A DNA stretch of 64,000 nucleotides from Bdellovibrionales bacterium (lineage in GTDB: Bacteria; Bdellovibrionota; Bdellovibrionia; Bdellovibrionales; UBA1609): assembly GCA_016714165.1 (NCBI GenBank), contig JADJNU010000001.1:620001-684000 (forward strand), read 5' to 3'. The notes beneath the pieces are model-generated. The model did no database searches. It worked only from the letters and a program-made list of their open reading frames with translations, and had not been told where the DNA came from. Positions 38,134-47,068 of this stretch are shown here, piece by piece (within the stretch, counting starts at the first letter, position 1; the number at the start of each line of letters is the position of its first letter). Position numbers and translations under genes: made by a program.

Positions 38134-39143
38134 TTAGTTCTTTTCCTCCTTGGCCTTGTTAGACTGGATGGCCACCGTGCCTGAGATATCCTGGAGGTGA
38201 TCAAACTGTTCAAGTCTCTTTAGCCCTCCAGACCCCTTGAGCTCGATTGTCAGAACGGGGACGTTGTTATCTTTCCACATATAACGTCCTAAACTACCTG
38301 GAAAATTGCCCAAGGAAATCCAAGGCAGGGGCTCAAAACGGGGATACTTCAGTCTCGGTCCATCAAAATCCAAAACTCCGAGGGGGGTATGAATTGAAAT
38401 AATAAAATCTGGGTTAAAATCCTCAATATGCTTCATCGCGCAGCGAGTTTCCATTTCACTTCCTGAATTTGGCCCCGGATATCGACGAGGATCGCTTTTA
38501 GTCATTGATTTCCATCTTTGAACAGCTTCACGATCCCAGCCCTCAGTCGGGAAGTTACGGTTGATATCAACCCCGCGGGCATTGACCCTGGTTTTTTGCC
38601 AAACCCATCGGGATTCAGGACAGGAATAACTCGCCAAGAGTTACGCGGCTCAACGTTTTCAAGTCTCGCCATCCATGCCCGCGCAACGCTGCCGCTGGGT
38701 AGTTCATCCCCGTGAATAAGGGCCAAAGCAAGAATTCTTTTCCCCTTCAAATCACTACTTAATCTCTCGTAGTGAAATATTGGACGTTTCTCCTCGCTCA
38801 CACATCCCTGAAGCACCTGCGCCTTCTTGCAGGCTTTGGCAAAATCTTCATTCTTTAATGGACCTGGAAGCCGCGCCAACTCAAGATTACAAATAGATGA
38901 CACTTCGTTTTGGTCGTAATGAATATCGCCTCTGTCTGTCTCTCTGCCCTCAGTCTTGGAAGAACTCGGTATTTTACTTGTGGACTCAAGCGTCGAAACC
39001 ACCGGCGGGTTTTCTCGCGTGTCAGCTTTTTCAGTGGATACAAGAGAGATTTTTTCACTTCTCTTTTCTACCAATAAATTGGTGCAAGACTGGACAAGGG
39101 GAGTCACCAAAGCTCCGAGTACAACAAAAAATAGTCTGCCCAT
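38134..39143 (-). CDS. M14-family murein peptide amidase-like lipoprotein (MpaA-like), one frameshift
   Basis: About 336 residues after correction. A lipoprotein signal (VVLGALVTPLVQSC) and a charged linker precede an M14 zinc carboxypeptidase domain: zinc motif ALIHGDELPSG (HxxE), VLNPDG, GVDINRNFP, the downstream zinc His in ISIHTPLGVLDFDG, and catalytic Glu in VLTIELKG. MpaA cleaves the D-Glu/diaminopimelate bond of murein peptides. This one is predicted in the periplasm because of the lipobox. The T6 run at 38592-38597 needs one more T to restore DGFGKKTRVNARGVDINRNF. Start ATG at 39143 behind GAGG. It is in an operon with cdd. Confidence 0.83.
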
Positions 39144-39264
39144 GAATGCTCGCCTCACAATAGAAATGACGCAGATAATATTGCCTCCATTCTTGGACAG
39201 GCCTCGACTAGAGTCAAGCCTCGGAGAACTTGGTTTGGTCACTTTTTTGGGTTATGAGGAGCCA

Positions 39265-39675
39265 ATGTCTAAAACATCCTTAGTCATTTTATCGAGAAAG
39301 GCTTATTTCAGTGCCGGTGTGAGATATTTTAATTCAACCTGGACTGAAGGCCAAAATCAGAAAGTGTTTGGTGATTCCTGCAAAGAATATGGCCATGGCT
39401 ATAACTTTACGCTCGAAGCCCGTCTGGCTGGGCACCGCGATCCAAGAACCAGCTTAGTCGTTAATCTCACCGACGTAGAAAGGGATCTGAAAGAAGTCGT
39501 TGCACTTCTCGACAAGAAACATTTGGGATACGAGGTTGCTTTCTTCAAGGGGCGAATCCCCACGATAGAAAATATCGCCCAATATTGCTTTCTTGAATTA
39601 AAAAAACGCTTGGGGTCGCTCCTCATCGGAGTTCGACTGCGTCAGGGCGAAGACGATTGGGTCGATATTATTTAA
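39265..39675 (+). CDS. 6-pyruvoyl/6-carboxytetrahydropterin synthase family protein (QueD-like)
   Basis: 136 residues from the ATG at 39265 with TGAGGAG upstream. Matches the PTPS fold: YFSAGVRYFNSTWTEGQNQ, FGDSCKEYGHGYNFTLEARL, VVNLTDVERDLKEVV, and PTIENIAQYCFLELKK. QueD-type enzymes act early in queuosine (preQ0) synthesis. The first zinc His (FSAxH) is Val here, and the HGHxH cluster is reduced to YGHGY, so at least two usual zinc ligands are missing. It may be a specialised or non-catalytic homologue. Its stop overlaps the convergent antiporter stop by four bases. Confidence 0.75.
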   Translation: MSKTSLVILSRKAYFSAGVRYFNSTWTEGQNQKVFGDSCKEYGHGYNFTLEARLAGHRDPRTSLVVNLTDVERDLKEVVALLDKKHLGYEVAFFKGRIPTIENIAQYCFLELKKRLGSLLIGVRLRQGEDDWVDII

Positions 39676-41735
39676 CCGGAGAGGTCCGCATCCTTGGTGA
39701 GAAGTAATCCTGCGGACTTAATAGACTCACTGGTACCAAGCAAATATAGTGTATCGTTACTTTCAAGAGCAAAATCGGCATCAGGTACCGCAACGCCCAA
39801 TCCGTCACGAAAAACAGAGATAAGTGTTGCTCCAGTGCGTTTTCGCAAATCAAGCTCACCGAGAGTTTTTCCTGCGGCATAAGAGTCGCCCTTTAATTTC
39901 ATCGGGTAAAGATTTGCCAATGCTTGCCAGGCGGGCATGTCTATCGTTCTTCGTTCAGACTCCTTGATTCCATCTCGAGAACTCTTTAAGCGTTGTTGAG
40001 CCTCTAGAGTAAAGTCATAAATCTGTTTCTCATTCGCTCCATAGGCACGCAGAGTACGGGCCAATATTTCTAATGAAGTTTCGAATTCAGAAATTACGGG
40101 CTCGAGATTTGGATTAAAATCCAATTTTTCTAAATCACGCATATATTGCAAACGAACAAGTACTTTGATTTCCGGGCGAATACGATGAATGGTTCGCAGT
40201 ATCGCTTCGGTAATGTCCAAACTATTTACGACAAGTATAACCAGATGGGCTCGATCAAGTCCGCCCTGGTGAAGTATTTCTTCTTTTGAGCCATCTCCAA
40301 AAAAAATAGGCTCGCCTCGTTTTAGACCCTCACGAACCGAAGCTCCGTTCATTTCAATGATTCGATAAGGCAGGCGAAGTGACTTTAAGGCTGAGGCCAC
40401 TTCTTGTCCCGCTATTCCAAACCCAATAATCAGCGAATGCCCACCCTCAGGGCCAGAATCCTGATTCGCTGATGAGCTGCTGATCACACCACTGATCCGA
40501 TGAATTTTAAGACTTTTTGCAAGATTCTGAAACCGTTGAGAAACCACACTGAAGGGTTTATCTCGAAATCCCAACTTTGGCGCAATTCGGTAAAATAGGG
40601 GAGTGAGGATCAGTGAAATAATGGAGGCAGCTAAAAAATACTGGTACTGTCTATCAGACATTAAGCCAAGGACCCTTCCATGATCCGCGAGAATAAATGA
40701 AAATTCACCAATCTGAAATAGTATCAAGGCTGTGACAGAGGCGACAGAGGAGGAATGGCCGGCAAGCCATAGGACCAAATAGATACAAATGAATTTCACC
40801 AACGAAATGCCAAGAGAAAACGTCAATATCTGGAGCGTGTTTGATGCAAGAAAATCCAAACTCAGCAGCATGCCGATTGAAACAAAAAACAATCCCAAAA
40901 AATTATCACGCAGAGGAGCAAATTCAGCGGTCGCCTGCTTTCCAAAGGGGGAGCTAGATATCATAAGGCCAGCAAAAAAAGCTCCTAACGAAAGAGAGAG
41001 TCCTATCTTTTCAATCAACAGTGCCGTTCCACCGCAAATAAATAGGACCGAAAAGAAAAACACCTCGCTGCTACGAGTTCGTACAACTCGATCGAGAATA
41101 AAGGGAACAACCCATCTCGCACAGACTCCAATGAACAAAATGAGCCCCATAGATTTCAAAAGAAACATCCCGACCATGAGGGAATCAAATTGAATGCGAT
41201 GGTCACCGCCACCATCCGCTAAGAGGGGGACAATCAATAATAAAGGTATTACAGAAAAATCCTGAAAAAGAAGGATCGCCAGCGACGTCTGTCCAAATGG
41301 AGAATCAAGATTTCTTCCCTCTTTTAAGAGTTTTAAAACGACAGCCGTCGAACTAAGAGAAATGATTGATGAAAAGAAAAACGACTGGGGCCAGGAAAGA
41401 TCAAATCCATAGCGAAGGACAAGCAGACTGACCCCTATAGTCACCCCCATCTGCCCTCCACCAAGGCTCAGAAAAATTCTCTGCAAGGCACGCAACTGAC
41501 GCAAAGAAAATTCCAATCCTATCGTGAACATCAACAAAATACCGGCAATTTCGGTGAGTAGTTCCACTCGCATTGCGGTCTTTACCCATCCAAGTCCATG
41601 GGGACCGACCAGCATGCCCGCAATCAGAAAACCGACGATTGGCGGCAGTCGGAGGGAGTGAAAGATGGTAGCCACCAAAGTAGTTGAACCCAAAATTAAG
41701 ATAAGATCTGTGAATATCACATGGTTATCTGACAT
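39672..41735 (-). CDS. CPA2-family K+(Na+)/H+ antiporter with RCK domains (KefB/YbaL-like)
   Basis: 687 residues. Residues 1-390 form an Na+/H+ exchanger-type membrane domain with many helices (LRLPPIVGFLIAGMLVGPHG, LLMFTIGLEFSLRQL, LAILLFQDFSVIPLL). A RCK/TrkA-N domain follows at about 425-550 (HSLIIGFGIAGQEVASAL, FFGDGSKEEIL) and a TrkA-C domain ends the protein (LGELDLRKRTGATLISVFR, DTLYLLGTSES). It exchanges K+ or Na+ for protons at the inner membrane, gated by ligand at the RCK domain. It starts 16 bases after the cNMP-binding protein gene, last in that operon, so its activity may be tied to the second messengers sensed by the upstream products. Confidence 0.9.
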   Translation of the reverse strand: MSDNHVIFTDLILILGSTTLVATIFHSLRLPPIVGFLIAGMLVGPHGLGWVKTAMRVELLTEIAGILLMFTIGLEFSLRQLRALQRIFLSLGGGQMGVTIGVSLLVLRYGFDLSWPQSFFFSSIISLSSTAVVLKLLKEGRNLDSPFGQTSLAILLFQDFSVIPLLLIVPLLADGGGDHRIQFDSLMVGMFLLKSMGLILFIGVCARWVVPFILDRVVRTRSSEVFFFSVLFICGGTALLIEKIGLSLSLGAFFAGLMISSSPFGKQATAEFAPLRDNFLGLFFVSIGMLLSLDFLASNTLQILTFSLGISLVKFICIYLVLWLAGHSSSVASVTALILFQIGEFSFILADHGRVLGLMSDRQYQYFLAASIISLILTPLFYRIAPKLGFRDKPFSVVSQRFQNLAKSLKIHRISGVISSSSANQDSGPEGGHSLIIGFGIAGQEVASALKSLRLPYRIIEMNGASVREGLKRGEPIFFGDGSKEEILHQGGLDRAHLVILVVNSLDITEAILRTIHRIRPEIKVLVRLQYMRDLEKLDFNPNLEPVISEFETSLEILARTLRAYGANEKQIYDFTLEAQQRLKSSRDGIKESERRTIDMPAWQALANLYPMKLKGDSYAAGKTLGELDLRKRTGATLISVFRDGLGVAVPDADFALESNDTLYLLGTSESIKSAGLLLTKDADLSG

Positions 41736-41751
41736 AGGCGCAATTCCTCTT

Positions 41752-43848
41752 CTAAGAGGCTCGGGACTGGGAGGTTGAGGGTTTTCCTCTCAAAATCTCT
41801 ATGTCTTCTTGAATGCGAGTTTCACTCACTGTTTCGATAAACATCGCCATTTCTATATTTTGAGTGATGATATCCCAAAAGCCCTCATTATTTATCTTCA
41901 GAACCAAGACGTTCTCCAAAGCCACGATTGAGGCCGTTCGGGAAATATCTGCAACAGAAGAAATCTCACCAAAAAAGCCTCCTTGACGAATTTTCTTGAT
42001 CAGAATTCCGTTGATGACGACGCCCACTGTACCTCGAACCAAAAGATAAAACCCATCTCCTTTGCTCCCTTGATGATAGATTATCTCGTTTGCGGAAAAA
42101 ACTTCAATCAGCCCCTTGCTCAAGAACAATTGAACAATATCTTCTGGAAGGTGGCGAAACATCGGTGCACTTGAGAAAAACTGAGAGACCATGATCGCAT
42201 TTTTAAAATCACCAATCTCTCTCACGTATTGAGATTCGTTGCTCACTGAACGAATCAGATCTCCTGGAATTTCTAAAACATCACTTCCCTCTTCAGCAAT
42301 AACTGTTGAAGTTCTTTTGACCTGCTCAATCACCGCAATTTCACCAAAAATCGATGGTGGCAAAATTTCACTAACAAATTCTTCCCTGCTTTCGATACTT
42401 CTATGAACAGACAAAGTACCTCTCAAAAGAACGTAAAGATGGTGTCCAATGTCACCCTGTAGAATTATGCAACTTCCAGTTGGAAAATGTCGCAATTTAC
42501 TTCCATCCAATATTTTTCTCAGTAGCGACTCAGAAAAACAAGACAGAAGAGGAAGATCTCGTACAATATAGATCAAATTATCAGCTGTCGCAACACCACT
42601 GTCCTTCACTTTATGATGAGCTACCAACTTACGGTACGTGGACTTTAGCAGAATCTCCATGGACGTCCCAAGACTCAACATGAGATATTTCAAGAGGCTA
42701 AAAATTGAAAATAACATGAGCCCCACAAAGGCCAGTGCTCCGGCCTTTTCTCCTGCCGGCTCAGTCTGGAAGCTATAGATAACTAAACTGTAGTTTTCCA
42801 CAAACACGCGCCAAACAGATATTGCAGAAACGGAAAGCCAGGCTGCCGCTAAATACGCGTAAGGAGCGAGTGCGCCACTCTGTGGACTTAGATAGATTTC
42901 ATCATGTAATAAACTAAAAATATTCTTGTCCCTGTAATAGTGGGTGACTTGATTAAGACCATCGTCATCCCATAGGGCTTTAAAATAAAGAGAGATTTCG
43001 CTCTCACTGTAAAACGGATTGAGCTCAATCAGAGCAAGAACCGCCGCAACAAATACGGATTGATCAAAGAATTCAGAATTAGGCGCAAGCAAATGAATCC
43101 CATAGATGAAAGAGAAATAACACAGGATTAGGCTGCCGTGAAAAATAGTAAGATACAACCGATTCGTAACCAGAAATAGCGATTCATTCCCAACCTTTAA
43201 ATAGGTTCCCAGTAAACCGAAAACAAGACGGAAATTGTAAGCCTTTCCAGCCAAAAAAAGTAACAGAAGAGTCTTCAGAAGTGATTTAGCGCTCAGCAAA
43301 ATACTCGATAGCCCGAAGACATAAAGAACACCTAACGCATAACTTCCTTCAACCCTTAGAAACTTAACATTCAAAAATTCCGAATCCATACTCTGCATGC
43401 CAAGAATAGCAAGAGTTATGGTCGTTATCGATATGAAATAAAAAACCAGTGGGTGTGTCCCTTCATTGCTGATTCTTTGGCCAAAATAAATCTCAGCCAA
43501 AGGACGATAAAATATTGATTTTCCCGAATCAATGAACCTGGAATTCGATTTGGAATAATGCAGCTCTGATCCGTTCTCAAAAAAACCCTTCTCCTTGAGT
43601 CGGTAAACAGCTCCAAAAATAGTTTTAAAATGAACCACACCTTGCCGCTTGTATATCTTCTCAACTATTTCCCTCATTGAACGCTGACCGTTACAGAGAA
43701 TAAGGAGATCAGCTAGCTCGATCGGAAGTATAATCTGTCGATGTTTTTTTTCTGATTCAAAAACTAACTTTGCGCCCTGCGGAGTCACTCGGCCCGTTAC
43801 CAGTTTCGGACGAAAATTGTCGAAATCATGGCGATCACCTTCTCTCAT
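41752..43848 (-). CDS. PqqD-like / M50-like membrane / tandem cNMP-binding protein
   Basis: 698 residues. Residues 12-95 look like a PqqD-type winged-helix segment (ILPIELADLLILCNGQRSMREI). Residues 130-430 hold several membrane helices laid out like M50 peptidases of the YydH type, but the HExxH motif is absent (LLLLFLAGKA in its place) and the NPxxxxDG motif reads LNPFYSESE, so it is probably inactive. Two cyclic-nucleotide-binding domains follow (about 450-560 and 570-680), each with the phosphate-binding cassette: GEIAVIEQVKRTSTV and GEISSVADISRTASI, both with the Arg. It overlaps the PilZ gene by four bases (ATGA) and precedes the antiporter. Confidence 0.78.
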   Translation of the reverse strand: MREGDRHDFDNFRPKLVTGRVTPQGAKLVFESEKKHRQIILPIELADLLILCNGQRSMREIVEKIYKRQGVVHFKTIFGAVYRLKEKGFFENGSELHYSKSNSRFIDSGKSIFYRPLAEIYFGQRISNEGTHPLVFYFISITTITLAILGMQSMDSEFLNVKFLRVEGSYALGVLYVFGLSSILLSAKSLLKTLLLLFLAGKAYNFRLVFGLLGTYLKVGNESLFLVTNRLYLTIFHGSLILCYFSFIYGIHLLAPNSEFFDQSVFVAAVLALIELNPFYSESEISLYFKALWDDDGLNQVTHYYRDKNIFSLLHDEIYLSPQSGALAPYAYLAAAWLSVSAISVWRVFVENYSLVIYSFQTEPAGEKAGALAFVGLMLFSIFSLLKYLMLSLGTSMEILLKSTYRKLVAHHKVKDSGVATADNLIYIVRDLPLLSCFSESLLRKILDGSKLRHFPTGSCIILQGDIGHHLYVLLRGTLSVHRSIESREEFVSEILPPSIFGEIAVIEQVKRTSTVIAEEGSDVLEIPGDLIRSVSNESQYVREIGDFKNAIMVSQFFSSAPMFRHLPEDIVQLFLSKGLIEVFSANEIIYHQGSKGDGFYLLVRGTVGVVINGILIKKIRQGGFFGEISSVADISRTASIVALENVLVLKINNEGFWDIITQNIEMAMFIETVSETRIQEDIEILRGKPSTSQSRAS

Positions 43849-44627
43849 TCCCTGATCCTCTGGTATTCCTGAAGTGCCTCAGTGAGATTGACGAGCAAAT
43901 TTTTGAGTCCCTGCGATTGGCTTTCAATATTGGACACAAAAATCAAGAGATCATACAACAGAGCTTCTCTAATTCTCTGCCCGGGTATGGTGTCTTTGGT
44001 TTTTACGCAATACACAGGGGATCCATGTCTGTACAGAAATATGCGAGTTCCATAGATTGACACTTCAGCCAAAGGCATATTCAAGTCTGTACCTGGAAAG
44101 ATAGTTAATGCCTCTCCAGTCATTCCGACCCACAACTCGTGAGTTCCGATATCTAAATGAGCGGCTTCCTTGGCCAAGATCTTTCTCATCTTTAATCCCA
44201 AAAATCCAGGTTTCAACAACAAATTGAGGCGAACAAAGGATTTTGAGTCCAAATCAAGAAAGCGCAAGTGTCGTTTGTCATATCCAGCCGCGACAATCAG
44301 CGAACGTTGGGTAATAACTCCGTCGGCCCAAACCAATTCTAAATCAATTTCATTTCCTACAGTGGACCGTAAATAATCAAAGCTATCTATCAAGCAAATT
44401 CCGCCTAAACTGATGTCCTGAACTTTGATTGGCCTACCTTCAAATCGAACTTTCGGAAGAGTTTCTATGTTACCAAACTCAGGGTATTGGACTCGAGCCG
44501 TTCTTCGTCGGTCGAGCGAATTTTCAGTGGCCAAAGATTGAGTAGAGATTTTAGGTTTTTCATATTCATCTTTATGGAATTTATCCAAAAAACGTGAGAT
44601 CCAACTATGAAGTCTAATGTACTCCAT
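43845..44627 (-). CDS. PilZ domain protein
   Basis: 260 residues from the ATG at 44627. The PilZ domain (about residues 40-150) has both c-di-GMP motifs: RRRTARV (RxxxR) and VQDISLGGICL (DxSxxG). The C-terminal 110 residues have no recognised domain. An alternative TTG start at 44651 would overlap the previous gene. Its stop overlaps the start of the cNMP-binding protein. It probably senses c-di-GMP in the cytoplasm and may regulate the membrane proteins encoded downstream. Confidence 0.83.
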   Translation of the reverse strand: MEYIRLHSWISRFLDKFHKDEYEKPKISTQSLATENSLDRRRTARVQYPEFGNIETLPKVRFEGRPIKVQDISLGGICLIDSFDYLRSTVGNEIDLELVWADGVITQRSLIVAAGYDKRHLRFLDLDSKSFVRLNLLLKPGFLGLKMRKILAKEAAHLDIGTHELWVGMTGEALTIFPGTDLNMPLAEVSIYGTRIFLYRHGSPVYCVKTKDTIPGQRIREALLYDLLIFVSNIESQSQGLKNLLVNLTEALQEYQRIRE

Positions 44628-44635
44628 CGACGATT

Positions 44636-45241
44636 TTACCCAAATATCCAAGTTTTCAAAAGTTCTACTTTTCTATTCTCCCGAATGTAAACGATATTCT
44701 CTGGATTTTCTTCTGTCTTCTGTTCGCAAGAAAGGGTGACCTTTTCATTTCCGTTACGTAACCACAGTTGAAAGGTGCTGTCCACCCAGTCAGGCAGAGA
44801 ATCCACGAGATGCAATTCTCCGAGAGAGATTGCTCTGGTGAAGGTCAGAAATCTCTCATTCTTACCTTCTATCTCTATTTCAAATTTTTTTGCGATCAAG
44901 CTTGAAAATTTCAAAACCTCAGAGGCTTGAATTGTGCTCTCTGATTCAGCGAGCGGCAGACCTATACTTCGGATATAGGTCGCCGTTTTTGTGACCTCGT
45001 CATCGGGTCCTAACCCAGATCCCTTATCAAAGACACTTTTGAGCGCCGTTTTCAACTCAGGAAATCCGCTCAGCGGCTTCCAGGATTTTTCACCTGTTTT
45101 CCAGGCTAGCCAGTGATGTCGATTGCGTATGGGAACAGACTTAAGAATAATTCCAACTTCGGCGAACTTCAATCCGTCCACTTGATGTTCTTCAACCTGA
45201 TCATATAAGCTCCAGAGCTCTGTTCGCGATGTTTCACCCAT
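44636..45241 (-). CDS. GYF-like plus degenerate PilZ-like protein
   Basis: 201 residues from the ATG at 45241 with GGTGGG seven bases upstream. Residues 8-60 resemble a bacterial GYF_2 domain (ELWSLYDQVEEHQVDGLKFA, WLAWKTGEKSWKPLSG). The C-terminal half has an ISLGELHLVD segment like the second PilZ motif, but the first motif is not clear. Eight bases separate its stop from the PilZ gene. GYF_2 domains also occur in Myxococcus GltJ, but no other link to that system is visible. First gene of the antiporter operon. Confidence 0.6.
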   Translation of the reverse strand: MGETSRTELWSLYDQVEEHQVDGLKFAEVGIILKSVPIRNRHHWLAWKTGEKSWKPLSGFPELKTALKSVFDKGSGLGPDDEVTKTATYIRSIGLPLAESESTIQASEVLKFSSLIAKKFEIEIEGKNERFLTFTRAISLGELHLVDSLPDWVDSTFQLWLRNGNEKVTLSCEQKTEENPENIVYIRENRKVELLKTWIFG

Positions 45242-45327
45242 TGATTTACCCACCAAAAGTTGTTGATTCTCCTCTTTCAATGCCAAAAACTCAAATGACC
45301 CATCTCAAGAAATCGTACTTTGTGAAT

Positions 45328-46698
45328 TTAAAATGCCAAATCCGGGAAAAAATATCTTCTCTTTGTAATTTTATTCAAGCCCGTCTGGTCGTAACTTCCA
45401 CCATTACTATTGAAATAATTTGGCACATCATCTAGGTCCCAAAAATCGTTGCAGCTGTCTCCAATTCCCGAACAGTTTCCGCCACCTTCAGCTCCCGACC
45501 TGTCTGGATTCACAGTGACTCCCGCTGAAGATATGTATGTCAGATAGTCCGAGTACACATCCCACTCGCGAATGTAAAGCTTGATCCGATTCTTCACCTC
45601 GTAGGCTTTGTCTAGGCAATCAAAGGTCCAAGCATCGCTCGTCTGAGAAAGTAACGTCCCGCTTCGATCGTCGATCGGATCAATAAAGTAGGGAAGTGTT
45701 GATGAGATAAGGCCAGTTCCTATATCCACGTGGTCGTGCAAACCAGAAGTTGAATAGTAATTTGCCACGGTCATTGTGTCTGAACCCTTCGGCTCATCAA
45801 TGAGAGGAGGCAAATTAGTTGTATTATTTAGACCTTGAACGCCGCCCACATACTGCAGACTGCTCAGAGGAAATCCCAGATAACTGATGAGCGTCCAACC
45901 TGAGGTGCGCACATGCCCCCCGTAGCAACCAATTCGGTTGCCTCCCCATTTGCTATCAGTTCGGACAGATGTCGTAATGTTTGGTGGACCCGTGGACGGT
46001 ATGCGGGTGATATTTTGGGTCATAATGTAATTTCCAAAGCAACAATTGTTTCCTCCCGAAGCAGAGCGGTCGTACACGCAGGTAGCCCCAGCAGTGGTGA
46101 GATCAAAGTTGAGTTCTCTATAATTTGGCACGGCGTTGTCTAGAGAGCATGGTCCAGCCGTGCCATCAACGACACAGTCGCTCGACACAACGGCATTTGT
46201 GCTATCGTAAGTCACATTTATTACGACGTCACTGGGGCCATATCCGATTTCTTGGTTGTAAAAATAGTAGGGAGTTATACGGAGGTAATCGCACATTCCT
46301 GTGGGGACGTTATAATGAAATTGAATTTTGTTGAAATACAGATCCAATTCATTGACTTCCACGTTGCAATCTATCGCGGACAGGGATGTTGCAAACGGAA
46401 TCTTGCACTCATCTGAAAATCCAGTTGATTTGTGCGCATGAAACGGAAATTTTCCAGAATCATACAGACGAACCCAGAAATCATTATTATCAATTGATCC
46501 GATAGGGGGGTTGTTGCCTCCTCCTCCATTTCCATCGTCTCCATCATCTCCACCGTCGCCACTAGCCGCGTCGGTCGAAGCTTCTTTTGCGCAGCTACCC
46601 AATACCAAAATAGGGAGTGCAAGGATGACCAAGCACAACAGCAATTTGAGCAAAGGCCTGATCGTATTTCGGTAACAGCAAACAAATAGATACGACAT
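45328..46698 (-). CDS. Hypothetical Cys-rich lipoprotein
   Basis: 456 residues from the ATG at 46698 with GAGGAG upstream. The lipoprotein signal is LPILVLGSC, then an Asp/Gly-rich low-complexity linker (DAASGDGGDDGDDGNGGGGN). The mature domain is rich in aromatic residues and paired Cys, suggesting disulfide-bonded beta structure on the outer membrane. No family recognised. It lies 87 bases upstream of the GYF-like gene on the same strand and may or may not be cotranscribed. Confidence 0.65.
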   Translation of the reverse strand: MSYLFVCCYRNTIRPLLKLLLCLVILALPILVLGSCAKEASTDAASGDGGDDGDDGNGGGGNNPPIGSIDNNDFWVRLYDSGKFPFHAHKSTGFSDECKIPFATSLSAIDCNVEVNELDLYFNKIQFHYNVPTGMCDYLRITPYYFYNQEIGYGPSDVVINVTYDSTNAVVSSDCVVDGTAGPCSLDNAVPNYRELNFDLTTAGATCVYDRSASGGNNCCFGNYIMTQNITRIPSTGPPNITTSVRTDSKWGGNRIGCYGGHVRTSGWTLISYLGFPLSSLQYVGGVQGLNNTTNLPPLIDEPKGSDTMTVANYYSTSGLHDHVDIGTGLISSTLPYFIDPIDDRSGTLLSQTSDAWTFDCLDKAYEVKNRIKLYIREWDVYSDYLTYISSAGVTVNPDRSGAEGGGNCSGIGDSCNDFWDLDDVPNYFNSNGGSYDQTGLNKITKRRYFFPDLAF

Positions 46699-47068
46699 CT
46701 TACGACTTCTCCTCACTATCGTCTGAATACTGCCTAAGAAGTGCAAAATCATTCCAAAGCAATATGTATACTTATCGGAATGCCACTGAGGTATTGGAGC
46801 CATTCTCCTTAAATTTTGAAAGAGACATGAGTCCTGCATCATTTTGAGGCAAGAATCTGTGCCATTCCTAACTTTTGTCTCCACAATGAATTTAATTTGA
46901 AAACGATAATCACTTTGGAAGGTGGAACCTAAAAACAACTGTTTGCCTTTCGTCCGTAGAAAAAATTAAAAAAATTGGAAATACCTGAGAATTCTTGACG
47001 TTTGGCTAGTCTCATTTTGATTAAGAAATGAATGAAAATATACGATAATACTCATGGTGAGGGATTGC
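46699..47068. promoter_or_regulatory. Divergent promoter region between two lipoprotein genes
   Basis: 370 bases separating two divergent lipoprotein genes. The stretch 46940-47060 is AT-rich and suits promoters. No gene with an RBS and no strong hairpin was seen; specific boxes were not assigned. Confidence 0.35.
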
